Positions 18,858 to 27,475 of a stretch of DNA of 64,000 nt are shown here, piece by piece. The translations under genes were made by a program, and so were the position numbers. The notes beneath the pieces are model-generated. The model saw nothing but the letters and a program-made list of their open reading frames with translations. It was not told the DNA's origin and made no database searches. Position 1 is the stretch's first letter; each line of letters opens with the position of its first letter. Source of the stretch: G965216695 sp965216695 (GTDB lineage: Bacteria; Pseudomonadota; Gammaproteobacteria; Pseudomonadales; Azotimanducaceae); contig OZ244212.1 in assembly GCA_965216695.1 (NCBI GenBank), forward strand, positions 3,968,001-4,032,000, given 5' to 3'.

Positions 18858-19439
18858 ATGAAACAGCACGTTACGCGAACGGGTGCGCCGGCGTTTACGG
18901 AACTGTTCACGGCGGCCGAATTACGCGAGGCGGTAGGGCTAGGGCACTCCGAGCACGACGCCATCGTCATGCGTGCGCAGCGCGCGGCCATGCGCTACGT
19001 CGAGGACCACACCGGGCAGGTGATCGCGCAGGCGACCTACCGGGTTACGCTCGACGGTCTGCCTGCATCGGGTTGTGACCTTGAGCCACTGATTGCGCCT
19101 GTTGATTCAATCTCTGCGTTTCTCTACGACGACGCCGACCACGTGGAACAGACGTTCACGGACTATAGCGTGTCGTACTTCGACACCGGGCGCCCGTCGA
19201 TTCGTGCGCATGACGCCTGGCCTGCGACCAGTGATCGGCTGGGTTCGGTGCGTATCGACTGCACGCTCGGCTATGGGACAACAGCAGAGGTGCCCGCCGA
19301 GATCAGTCAGTCGGTCGCCTTGCTCGTTTCGCACTGGTACGACACGCCACAGGCGGTGATCGTCGGCACAGTGTCGTCCGAGGTGGAGTTCGGTGTGCAT
19401 GCGCTGCTTGAGTCGCTGCGGTTCCGAAATTGGGGATAA
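18858..19439 (+). CDS. Head-tail connector (gp6-like adaptor)
   Basis: A 193-residue protein of the phage gp6-like adaptor family. The helical start with FTAAELREAVGLGHSEHDAIVMRAQRAAMRYVEDHTGQ, the strand VDSISAFLYDD and the C-terminal PAEISQSVALLVSHWYDTP are typical. It forms the ring below the portal. It sits right after the capsid region and overlaps the next connector gene by 10 bases. Confidence 0.85.
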   Translation: MKQHVTRTGAPAFTELFTAAELREAVGLGHSEHDAIVMRAQRAAMRYVEDHTGQVIAQATYRVTLDGLPASGCDLEPLIAPVDSISAFLYDDADHVEQTFTDYSVSYFDTGRPSIRAHDAWPATSDRLGSVRIDCTLGYGTTAEVPAEISQSVALLVSHWYDTPQAVIVGTVSSEVEFGVHALLESLRFRNWG

Positions 19440-19771
19440 CGCGCCGGCCGCGACATCGGCATATTGTCGACGTGCTGAAAAACGAACCGACCGAGTCGGC
19501 GACGGGTGGCAAGATCGACAATTGGGTTGTGCACGTCTCAAAACACCCGGCGTTCGTGCACTACCTCGAGGGCCGGGATCTCTACGCGGCGCAGCAGGTG
19601 ATCGAGTCCGCGTCGATCGAGGTGTCGCTGCGATATCTGGCGCAGGGCCTCACCAGCGATATGCGGATCAATCACGACGGCACGCTGTTCGAAATTCTCG
19701 TGCCGCCGCGGCGCGATCCGCGCAACTGGAATCTGACGGTGTTGTGTAGCGAGGTGGTGCATGGACCCTGA
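19430..19771 (+). CDS. Head closure / head-tail adaptor protein
   Basis: A 113-residue beta-rich protein (TTG start in the end of the previous gene). The pattern HRHIVDVLKNEPTESATGGK, then FVHYLEGRDLYAAQQV and MRINHDGTLFEILVPPRRDPRNW, is that of the SPP1 gp16-like head-tail stopper family. It closes the head channel. It overlaps the next gene by 11 bases. Confidence 0.85.
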   Translation: MGITRRPRHRHIVDVLKNEPTESATGGKIDNWVVHVSKHPAFVHYLEGRDLYAAQQVIESASIEVSLRYLAQGLTSDMRINHDGTLFEILVPPRRDPRNWNLTVLCSEVVHGP

Positions 19772-20333
19772 CGCGCTGCTCTCCGGTCCGCATTGGGAGC
19801 CATCGCTCGCCGAGCTCACGGCAGAGCTCAGTGAATTCGGCGAGGACGTCGCCAGTTCGGGCTTGCGTGCCGGCCTACGGGCGGCCTCAAAACCAATTGC
19901 CGAGCGCATGGAACAGCTGGTGCCCGTCGACTCCGGTCTGACGCGTCGTGCCATCAACATCACAAGGGCGGGGCGGGGTGTGCGTGCGCGTCTGACAGCG
20001 GTCGAGCGCGAAAACGCGCTGGTGATTGGGCCAAACCGCAAGGTGGATGGACGCCGGCGAGCGCCGCTCGCGCACATTCTCGAAGGTGGCAGCGATCCGC
20101 ATGAGATCCGCGGTCGGCTGACCGTGCGCGGCTATCGCGTGCGCATTGGCGCGAACGTGGTACGTGGTCCGGTTCGCCATCCTGGCACCCGGGCGACGCG
20201 CTTTATGGAGCGCGCGCTCGACACGACGGGCTCAGATCAGCAGAGGCTCTTTTACGAAGGGCTGGAACGTTACGCGCGACGGTTCCGTGCGAACGTCGGC
20301 CGGGCCCGGCAACGCTTCGGTGTGGCGTTGTAG
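19761..20333 (+). CDS. HK97 gp10-type tail completion / neck protein
   Basis: A 190-residue protein. The early segment GLRAASKPIAERMEQLVPVDSG with the following GLTRRAI is the signature of the HK97 gp10 family, and LAHILEGGSDPH with the C-terminal FMERALDTTG complete it. It acts at the head-tail junction. Gene order (connector, stopper, gp10, terminator) is the standard one. Confidence 0.85.
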   Translation: MDPDALLSGPHWEPSLAELTAELSEFGEDVASSGLRAGLRAASKPIAERMEQLVPVDSGLTRRAINITRAGRGVRARLTAVERENALVIGPNRKVDGRRRAPLAHILEGGSDPHEIRGRLTVRGYRVRIGANVVRGPVRHPGTRATRFMERALDTTGSDQQRLFYEGLERYARRFRANVGRARQRFGVAL

Positions 20334-21107
20334 ATGGACCTGACCGCGATCATTGCGCACCTATCGACCATGCCGGAATTCGCGCAAGTGGTTGAGGCCA
20401 GCTCGGGCGTTGGTGGGGCTGCGCCGTTGAATGTGGCGGCGGAGCTCGTGACGTTGCTCGATCCGCTCGTTGGCGGCGAAGTGTACCCGATTGATCAGCA
20501 CGACCAGCCTGAGGGCGAGTCGATTGTGTATCAGCGCATGAGCGAAGGCACAAAGATCGTCGACGGCTATCACCTCACGAACTCGGCGGTGTATGTGCTG
20601 TTTGTGCGCGCGATCAGCAGCGGCGGACAGAGCGCCTATGACCGTGCAAAGGCGATCGAGGCGGGCATTAAGTCGGCGCTCGAAGCGTCAACCGTGTTCG
20701 CGTTCGAGATCGATGACGCGATGGACGACTACGTTGACGAGACAAGGCAGGCGCAGATCAATCTATCGGTCGAGGTGTCGAGCTTGGCGGAGTCCGAAGG
20801 CGGTGCGGCGCAATCGTTTCCGGCGCTCTACGTCTACGCGGTCCGACGCACCGCGGATCGTTCGGAAGCCGACAACCTGATTACGCAGCGGGTGCGCACG
20901 CACTATGCGTTCAACATCCTAACGAAAAACAGCGACGTGCCCGCTCTCGCCGATGCGCTCATGGCGAAGCTGCTAGGCTTCCAACAGACCGCGCAACATT
21001 TCGAATTCGAGTACTTGGAGGGCGCCATACAGGGAGGCGTTGCCGGCCTGCAGATATGGCAGGAGCTCTACGAGGATTCGATCCACATCGACCAGCAGAC
21101 CAGTTAA
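20334..21107 (+). CDS. Tail terminator-like protein, apparent internal duplication
   Basis: A 257-residue protein starting directly after the previous stop. The first half has the DUF3168/tail-terminator pattern (LDPLVGGEVYPIDQHDQPEG, IVYQRMS, SAYDRAKAIEAGIKSAL). The second half repeats a similar order of elements, with ALYVYAVRR, ALADALMAKLL and YLEGAIQGGVAGLQIWQELYEDS. A normal terminator is about half this length, so this looks like a tandem duplication or fusion. It caps the tail tube in a hexameric ring. Confidence 0.65.
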   Translation: MDLTAIIAHLSTMPEFAQVVEASSGVGGAAPLNVAAELVTLLDPLVGGEVYPIDQHDQPEGESIVYQRMSEGTKIVDGYHLTNSAVYVLFVRAISSGGQSAYDRAKAIEAGIKSALEASTVFAFEIDDAMDDYVDETRQAQINLSVEVSSLAESEGGAAQSFPALYVYAVRRTADRSEADNLITQRVRTHYAFNILTKNSDVPALADALMAKLLGFQQTAQHFEFEYLEGAIQGGVAGLQIWQELYEDSIHIDQQTS

Positions 21108-21121
21108 GAGAGGTTTCGACC

Positions 21122-21292
21122 ATGCCGGATAAGCCGGAAATACTGACGAACAAAACGAAAGCGCGGGGCACGCGCTACAAAGTCGACGGCGAGTACGTCG
21201 ACGAAACGACGTTTAAGAAAGCGCAGGAGCGCGCGCGCAAAGAGGCAGAAGCCAAGGCGAAGGCCGAGGCGGAAGCCCCAGCGAACACGTAA
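21122..21292 (+). CDS. Small Lys/Glu/Ala-rich phage protein
   Basis: A 56-residue protein with a good GAGAGG site. The N-terminus MPDKPEILTNKTKARGTRY and YVDETTFKKAQ are followed by an EARAK-rich helix. It lies between the tail terminator and the tail tube. Its function is unknown; it may be a small tail accessory. Confidence 0.55.
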   Translation: MPDKPEILTNKTKARGTRYKVDGEYVDETTFKKAQERARKEAEAKAKAEAEAPANT

Positions 21293-21323
21293 CCCCATCA
21301 TTCAACGCGACTGAGGTCACGCG

Positions 21324-22277
21324 ATGCCCAATACACTACCCGACAACTTGCTGACATTGCTCGCGAAGGTCAACACCGGCGCATACGGCACCGACCCGAC
21401 GCCCGACGGCTCGAACGCGATCCGCACGCGCGGTTTGAACTGGGATCCGTACGACGGCCCGGTCGTGAGCGAGGACATTGATCGCCAAACGCACGGCGCG
21501 CAGCGGCAGGTCAACACCAATCCGAGTACTCCTTACAACTTCGAAACGCTGCTACATGGCGGCGGCGCGGTGGATACGCCGCCGAATTTCGGGGCGTTGC
21601 TGCGTATGTGCAAAACGGTCGAGACGATCACCGCGGCGACCGACGTGCAGTACGCGCCGACGTCGGAGCCGGCGCAGTACGAAGATGGCGCGCTGTATGG
21701 CTACGAAGATGACGAGGAGCAGAAGGCGCTCGGCGTGCGTGGCACGTGGGATGCGCGCTTCCAGCGCGGTCAACTGCCCGTGTTTCGTTGGCAGGTGCGA
21801 GGGCTGTACAGCAAGGCCGCCGTACAGGCGCCGGCGACGCCTGCGGCGACTGGTTTGGCTGACGCGCTCCCGATCACCGAGGCGAACACCGATGTGACCC
21901 TGCACGGCCATGCGATACACATCGAGAGCATTGAACTGCGTGGCGGCGTCGGTACGGACCACATCAACACGTCGGATCTGAACGAGATCTGTTTCACCGG
22001 GCACGAGGCGGGCGGGACGATTTCCTTCCTTGCGCCGCGGTTTGCCGATAAGGACTACTTTGCGGCGGTGGAATCGCACACGGGGGCGATTGTGCTCAGC
22101 CCGCTGCAGATCGTTCATGGCACGGTGGGCGGCAACATTGCGCAGTTCGACGCGGCAAAAACCCAACTGTCGAATTTCCGCAAGACGCGTCAGAACGGCA
22201 AGCTCGTCTATCAGTTCGATATGGCGTTTATTCCGACCGACGGGCTCAACGACGACTATCTGTGGACGTTCAAGTAA
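21324..22277 (+). CDS. Major tail tube protein
   Basis: A 317-residue protein. It has the tail-tube layout of siphophages: PDNLLTLLAKVNTGAYGTDPTPDGSNAI at the N-terminus, a VVSEDIDR beta region, a central IESIELRGGVGTDHINTSD and the end RQNGKLVYQFDMAFIPTDG. It polymerises into hexameric rings around the tape measure. The position upstream of the tail chaperones fits, and a terminator-like hairpin follows. Confidence 0.8.
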   Translation: MPNTLPDNLLTLLAKVNTGAYGTDPTPDGSNAIRTRGLNWDPYDGPVVSEDIDRQTHGAQRQVNTNPSTPYNFETLLHGGGAVDTPPNFGALLRMCKTVETITAATDVQYAPTSEPAQYEDGALYGYEDDEEQKALGVRGTWDARFQRGQLPVFRWQVRGLYSKAAVQAPATPAATGLADALPITEANTDVTLHGHAIHIESIELRGGVGTDHINTSDLNEICFTGHEAGGTISFLAPRFADKDYFAAVESHTGAIVLSPLQIVHGTVGGNIAQFDAAKTQLSNFRKTRQNGKLVYQFDMAFIPTDGLNDDYLWTFK

Positions 22278-22296
22278 CGCGCCACCGGTAGATCGG

Positions 22297-22334
22297 GCGG
22301 CCGGCCTTTACCCATGGGGCCGGTCGCTCGTTTT
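22297..22334 (+). terminator. Rho-independent-type terminator after the tail tube gene
   Basis: The arms at 22297-22306 and 22318-22327 pair over ten positions with one mismatch around an 11-base loop, and a TTTT tract follows at 22331-22334. A leaky terminator here would lower expression of the chaperones and tape measure relative to the abundant tube protein, as is usual in siphophages. Confidence 0.6.
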
Positions 22335-22363
22335 ATCTCACATGGGTTCACATGGGTAATTCA

Positions 22364-22750
22364 ATGGCAAAGAAGAAAGAGGCGGCGGCCAACGGTCGCG
22401 CGCCGCGGTTTTTCCGTGGCATCACGAGCGAACACGAGGTCGAGTGTCGATTCGATGCGAGCGACGGCGAGACGTACGCTTTTTATGTGACGTTTCGGTA
22501 CCGGGGGCTCAGCGCGTACAACAAATTTCAAGACGAGATCACCTCCGGCGACCCTGAACGGATTCGTGCGGCTGTCGAGGCGATGTTCGAGGACATCACC
22601 GGCTGGCGGGCCATCTGTGACGACCAGGGCAACGAGGTGCCGTTCGATTCGGAGGCGCTGGCGGACCTTCGTAATTGGGGCGAGTACAACCGGGCGATCG
22701 GCGACGGCTGGACCCGCGTGCAGCTCGGAGAGTTCCACAACCCAAACTGA
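22364..22750 (+). CDS. Tail assembly chaperone, short form (lambda G-like)
   Basis: A 128-residue protein from ATG 22364 (an in-frame ATG at 22352 is an alternative). FFRGITSEHEVECRFDASDG and LSAYNKFQDEITSGDPERI are in the style of lambda gpG analogues. It coats the tape measure during tail assembly. The stop TGA follows directly after a slippery heptamer, and the downstream frame encodes the T extension, so a fraction of ribosomes should make the longer GT form. Confidence 0.75.
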   Translation: MAKKKEAAANGRAPRFFRGITSEHEVECRFDASDGETYAFYVTFRYRGLSAYNKFQDEITSGDPERIRAAVEAMFEDITGWRAICDDQGNEVPFDSEALADLRNWGEYNRAIGDGWTRVQLGEFHNPN

Positions 22751-23169
22751 TTGAGGCGGGCTACCTATGGGGCATGCCCGCCGAGCCGGAACAGTCCGAG
22801 GAGTCGATATCGAATGAAAAAAAATGGATCAACCTCCCCGACGATTGGTGGCCTGATACCTCCGACACTGAACCCTTCGCTGTGCTGCCCGAAAACTGGC
22901 GGGCGTTCGAGGTTTTTCTCGAATGCGCCCGGCAATGGCGCTGGCGGCCGGCCGCTTTCCACATCACACCCAGCGGGGCAATCGTCCCGCTCCCCCCGAC
23001 ACGCGAATCGATCGACCGCACGCGGCTCGAATCGGTAATGCGCATGATGGCCGTCGACGACGTGCCCGACACCCTGCAACGCGTCGCGCTGATCGAGCGC
23101 GGCGCCATTGCCGCTATGGACGAGACGCCGCTCGACGACGTGCTCGCGCTGTTTGATGCCCACACGTAA
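22364..23169 (+). CDS. Tail assembly chaperone, frameshifted long form (lambda GT-like)
   Basis: The product begins as the short chaperone and switches to the -1 frame at 22741-22747. The extension of about 140 residues has an acidic start (EPEQSEESISNEKKW), a WWPDTSDTEPFAVLPENWRAFEVFLECARQWRW segment and a C-terminal helix region ending VLALFDAHT. The extension has no ribosome site or good start of its own, and the frame opens exactly where a slip would place it. It overlaps the tape measure start by 14 bases. In lambda, the GT extension recruits the tail tube protein to the tape measure; the same role is inferred here. Confidence 0.7.
22741..22747 (+). promoter_or_regulatory. Programmed -1 ribosomal frameshift site (CCCAAAC)
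   Basis: The heptamer CCCAAAC fits the X XXY YYZ rule in the correct zero-frame phase (codons CCA AAC, preceded by a codon ending in C) and the zero-frame stop TGA follows at once. After a -1 slip, translation continues as PKLIEAGYLW into an open frame of about 140 residues. This is the lambda G/GT arrangement. Confidence 0.8.
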
Positions 23170-26100
23170 CTTCAAGGCGGGTGTTGTACTCGTTGGTGAC
23201 GGGACAGGCGCGCAGCGTGCAGTAAAGCTCACGCGCGCCGAGATCGAGGCACTCGACGTTGAAAACCGCAAGGCTATCAACACCTCGCGCGTTTTCTCCC
23301 GGCAGAACCAGCGCACCGGTCGCTCTATGCGAGGTGTCGGTGCAGCTGCGCGGCTCGCTACCACGGCGGTCGGCGCACTGGCCGCCGGTGTTGCCGGCAT
23401 TCGCTTCGTCGATACGCTACGCGACACGGAACGGCTGCGCGCGTCCCTTGTCACGGTAACCGGCGATGTCGACGCAGCGGGCGCAGCGTTCGATCGTCTC
23501 GTGGAGTTCGCAGGCGGTACGCCGTTCACGCTTGATCAGTCGATCAACGCGTTTATCAAACTCAGCAACCTCGGAATTGAGCCGACCGAAGCGCGGTTGC
23601 AGTCGTTTGGCAACACCGCGGCGGCCATGGGTCGCGATCTGTCGCAGTTCATTGAGGCGGTGGCCGACGCCAGTACGAACGAATTCGAGCGCCTGAAAGA
23701 GTTCGGCATTAAGGCCAAGCAGGAAGCCGACACCGTCGCGTTTACGTTCCAGGGCGTTACGACGACGGTCGAGAAAAACAGCGAGGCGATCGTCGACTTT
23801 CTGCAGCGCATCGGCGAGGAGAATTTCGGCGATGCCATGGCGGTGCAAATGGAGCGGCTGCCCGGGCTTTTCTCGAACCTCGAAGATTCGGTAACGCAGA
23901 CGTTTCTCGCGATTGGCGACGCAGGCGCGATCACAGCGCTCGAGGGCGCACTCCGGTCCACCATTGAGGTCGTCGACCAGGCGCGCGATGTGCTGCCCGT
24001 GTTGGCCGCCGATACCGAACTGCTCGGTGACGTGCTGACGGTACTCGCAACGGCGGTGATTGCGCGCCAGGTGGTGCCGGCGCTGGGCACGATGGCCAAC
24101 ACGGCGCGCGTTAATGTCGCTTCGCTGGGCGCGATTGGTGCAGCGGCGAAGGGAGCAAATGCTGCTGTGGCGGCTTTGGGCGGACCAGCCGGCGTAGTGC
24201 TGATTGCAGTCGGTGCATTGATCACGTTTACCGACGTGTTGAAATCGACCGAGGAGCAGGCGGCCGAGGCGACCGGGAAAATAGATCGTCTAGCCAGTTC
24301 GTTCGAGCGCCTCGGCGCGGCCGGGCAGGCGCTTGCGTTGCGAGAAGCGCGCGACGAACTGCAGGCGCTGAACGACCTGCGCGCTAGTGCGCTCGCTGAA
24401 ATCGATCAGATTACCGAGCGCCAACCGAACGCGGCAACGCAACGGGCGCGAGATCGTGACGCCGCCCGAGTTCTGGAACTGCGTGCACAGATCGAGGGCC
24501 TCGATCGCGATATCGCCACCGTAAACGAGCAGCTCGTACAGATGAACGACCAGGCGATCGCGGCGTCGATCGGTTTGGAGTCGCTTGCGGTCAATGCGGG
24601 CCAATCGCTAGGAGCGGTGACGGAGGGGGCAAGGGAAGCTGCCGCGGCAACCGCCGGTCTCACTGACGCGCAGCAAACGTTGCTCGACAAACTGGCGCCG
24701 TCAGCGGCAGAGGCACGCGAATTCGCTGAGCAAATGGCGACTCTGCGCGAGCTCGAAGCGTCGGGCGCCGTTTCAGCTGAGGTGCTGGCGGAAGCGTATG
24801 CAACGCTCGAAGGGTCGACTAAGGCGGCCACAGAGGCGGCGCGGCTCAAGACGGCCGAGGACGAACGCGCAAAACGTGCCGCAGAGCAGCATGCCGAATC
24901 GCTCGAGCGGCTGCGCCGTGAACTGTTGCCGCTTGAAGCCCGCCAGGAGGACTACGCGCGCGACCTGGCGCTTCTGAATGAATTGTTTCCCGAGGCGGAA
25001 CGGTCCAGCGCGCGGTATGCCGAAGCGCTTGGCAACCTCACGCGCAAGTACGCCGAGCAGCACAGCGATGTGCGGCAGCTCAGCGCCGATACGAACGCCT
25101 ACGCCGACGCGGTGACCGCATCGGCCGCCCGGATCGACGAGGCATGGACCCGGGTGTTTACCGACGGGTTTTCCGGCGTGCTCGACGCGTTCAAACAAAC
25201 CGTTGCGGAAATGGCGCATTTCGCGATCACGCGCCCGATACTGCTTGGCGTCGGCCTCGCTGGCTCCGGTCCTGCGCTGGCTGGCGGTGGTGCGACGGGT
25301 GCAGGAGGTGCAGGGGGCGTGCTCGGCGCGTTGTTCGGTGGTGGTGGCGGTGGGTTTGGTTTCGGCTCCGGTGCTGGGTTGCTGCAGTCATTGCTCGGCC
25401 CGATCTTTGGGCCGATCAATGCGTCGCTCGGACAAGGTGCGCTCGGCGTGTTTAACCTGTTGGGTTCTGCCGGGCTCGGCGGTGCTGCAAACTTTCTCGG
25501 TCGGTCGTTTTTCAACACGGCGGCGCTGGGCAATTCGATCGTACCGGGCGGTGGCGCGGCGCTCGGCGGTCTCGCTACGTTCGGGGCGGGCTTTGCCGGT
25601 ACAAAGGTCGGCGAGCTGATCGCCGATGCGTTCGTCGGCAAGGTGGCGGAGTCGAACATCGGCGCAACGGTCGGCGGTGTTGGTGGTGCGTTGCTTGGCT
25701 CACAGATCGGGGCAATCGGCGGCCCGATCGGTGCAGCGGTGGGTGGCATCCTTGGCTCGTTGACCGATGCCGTATTCGGTGGTGACGGCAACAAGCGCAA
25801 CAACTTCGGGATCATCACCGGCGGCGGCAATACGGGCGAGCGTTTCGGCGAGGTGGTCACGGCCGCTTCGGGCCTGCAGCTGCAAACGTTCCTGCGCCGG
25901 GCAACGCAGGATCAGGCCGCGGCCGCATCCGGTTTGCTCGACGCGGTGGTGCAGATCGATAGCGCGCTGACGGCGCTTGCGCGCTCCGCCGGCGTCGACG
26001 TGGATTTCAGCAACACCGCATTGCGCGGCGTCTCGCCGGATTTCGATTCGAGCCGAGGCGATGTAGGTTCGTTTTTCGGCGGGCGTGGGTTCAATGGCGA

Positions 26101-26998
26101 CGGCAGTATTGCCGATGCTGCCGACCGCTTCGTCGTGTCTTGGCTCGACGAGGTCAACGACTCGTTGTCTGAACGTGTGCGTGGTGCGCTCTCAGGTGTT
26201 GCCCGCACGGCTGACGAGCTTGTGACCGCGTTCGAGGCGGCGCTGCAGATCGAAAAACTGTTGTCGCTAGACGTCGTCGGCGATACCGCGGCGGCTATGG
26301 AAGCGCTTGAGCGAGCGCAGCGCCCGTTGTTCGATCAGTATGATGCGTTGACCGAAAGCGCCGTGACGGCCGCGGCGGAACTCGACGGCACCGGCGGCGC
26401 GCTGGCGGAACTCGCGTCGATCCTTGGTGACCAGAAACTCGCCGCACTTGAGCTCGCGATCGCGTATCAGACGCTCGGTGATTCGATCGAGCAGCAGACA
26501 ACGGATGCACGCGAACGGGTGCTGCAAACGATTCTGAGCGAGGAGCAGCTGCACAACCGGCGGCGCGATCAGGTAGATGCGCTTGTTTCGCAACTGCGCA
26601 CCGCGGTTGATCCGCTGCAGGTGCAACAGCTGTTCGACAGCGCCTCGCGTCTCGGCTCGACGGCGTTCGGTGCATTGACCGAGGATCAGCAGCAGCGCCA
26701 GGGTGATGATTTCCTTGCGTTTTTCGATGGCTTGGAACGGCTGGCGCAGGAACGACTATCGGCGGGGCAGGCTCTGCTTGCTGATCGAGAGACGGCCGTC
26801 AATCGGGCGGTGGATCTCGAATTGCTGTCCCGCGCATCGAGTCAGCAGACGCAGGCCGCGCAGACGTTCGAAACCGCGGTCACGCAGTTTTCGGATCTTA
26901 TCAACCAGTTCGGCGGATCGGTGACGCTGCTCGAGCAGATCGCAGAAAGCGGGTTCCATCTCAATCTGAATGCGCTCGACATTGGAGTCACGTTCTAA
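23156..26998 (+). CDS. Tail length tape measure protein
   Basis: A 1,280-residue protein starting at ATG 23156 (MPTRNFKAGVVLVGDG). The N-terminal part contains RGVGAAARLATTAVGALAAG and the tape-measure core segments EFAGGTPFTLDQSINAFIKL and ATNEFERLKEFGIKAK-like helices. A long helical and coiled-coil region follows to about residue 690, then a Gly/Ala-rich hydrophobic stretch (about 700-880) that could cross the membrane at DNA entry, then another helical C-terminal part. Its length sets the tail length. It is the largest gene in the window and the order is canonical. Confidence 0.92.
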   Translation: MPTRNFKAGVVLVGDGTGAQRAVKLTRAEIEALDVENRKAINTSRVFSRQNQRTGRSMRGVGAAARLATTAVGALAAGVAGIRFVDTLRDTERLRASLVTVTGDVDAAGAAFDRLVEFAGGTPFTLDQSINAFIKLSNLGIEPTEARLQSFGNTAAAMGRDLSQFIEAVADASTNEFERLKEFGIKAKQEADTVAFTFQGVTTTVEKNSEAIVDFLQRIGEENFGDAMAVQMERLPGLFSNLEDSVTQTFLAIGDAGAITALEGALRSTIEVVDQARDVLPVLAADTELLGDVLTVLATAVIARQVVPALGTMANTARVNVASLGAIGAAAKGANAAVAALGGPAGVVLIAVGALITFTDVLKSTEEQAAEATGKIDRLASSFERLGAAGQALALREARDELQALNDLRASALAEIDQITERQPNAATQRARDRDAARVLELRAQIEGLDRDIATVNEQLVQMNDQAIAASIGLESLAVNAGQSLGAVTEGAREAAAATAGLTDAQQTLLDKLAPSAAEAREFAEQMATLRELEASGAVSAEVLAEAYATLEGSTKAATEAARLKTAEDERAKRAAEQHAESLERLRRELLPLEARQEDYARDLALLNELFPEAERSSARYAEALGNLTRKYAEQHSDVRQLSADTNAYADAVTASAARIDEAWTRVFTDGFSGVLDAFKQTVAEMAHFAITRPILLGVGLAGSGPALAGGGATGAGGAGGVLGALFGGGGGGFGFGSGAGLLQSLLGPIFGPINASLGQGALGVFNLLGSAGLGGAANFLGRSFFNTAALGNSIVPGGGAALGGLATFGAGFAGTKVGELIADAFVGKVAESNIGATVGGVGGALLGSQIGAIGGPIGAAVGGILGSLTDAVFGGDGNKRNNFGIITGGGNTGERFGEVVTAASGLQLQTFLRRATQDQAAAASGLLDAVVQIDSALTALARSAGVDVDFSNTALRGVSPDFDSSRGDVGSFFGGRGFNGDGSIADAADRFVVSWLDEVNDSLSERVRGALSGVARTADELVTAFEAALQIEKLLSLDVVGDTAAAMEALERAQRPLFDQYDALTESAVTAAAELDGTGGALAELASILGDQKLAALELAIAYQTLGDSIEQQTTDARERVLQTILSEEQLHNRRRDQVDALVSQLRTAVDPLQVQQLFDSASRLGSTAFGALTEDQQQRQGDDFLAFFDGLERLAQERLSAGQALLADRETAVNRAVDLELLSRASSQQTQAAQTFETAVTQFSDLINQFGGSVTLLEQIAESGFHLNLNALDIGVTF

Positions 26999-27475
26999 GT
27001 GCGCGTGTTGCCGCCGAAAATTGCGGCGGTCGTCGCCACGCCAGACGCCTCGCCGGTTTGGTTTCTTGAGGTGGGGTTCGACCCGGTGCTGCGCCTGTGC
27101 TCGCGGTTCGAAACCGTGGTCGACGGCGATGCCTACACGCTGACGGCCATGCGTGTGAGCGAGAACGGCGTGCGGATTTTCAACGAGGAGTTTCAGCGCA
27201 CCGAGTTCTACCACATACCGGCCGGAACAGCGTACACGTTGCACCGTAGCGAAGGCCGCCCGCCGTTCCGGTACGTCGACACGATCGAATGGCAAAGCGG
27301 CGAGCTTGCCGGCGTACAGTACGGCGTGTGGATCGATGTGCAGTTCGCGTCGGGCGAGCCGCTGCAGACGCCTCGCCAGTATCCCGCCGCACCGGTGTTT
27401 AACCATCTGGTGCCCGAGGGCACGGTCGTTAAGACGCGTACCGGACAGGAGTTCATCGCCAGGCGGCGCCGATGA
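26999..27475 (+). CDS. Minor tail protein (tail-tip component)
   Basis: A 158-residue protein with a GTG start directly after the tape measure stop. It is beta-rich, with SPVWFLEVGFDPVLRLCSRFETVV, PFRYVDTIEWQSGELAG and a basic C-terminus ending ARRRR. It is placed where lambda M/L or distal tail proteins lie. The precise family is uncertain. It overlaps the hub gene by ATGA. Confidence 0.65.
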   Translation: MRVLPPKIAAVVATPDASPVWFLEVGFDPVLRLCSRFETVVDGDAYTLTAMRVSENGVRIFNEEFQRTEFYHIPAGTAYTLHRSEGRPPFRYVDTIEWQSGELAGVQYGVWIDVQFASGEPLQTPRQYPAAPVFNHLVPEGTVVKTRTGQEFIARRRR

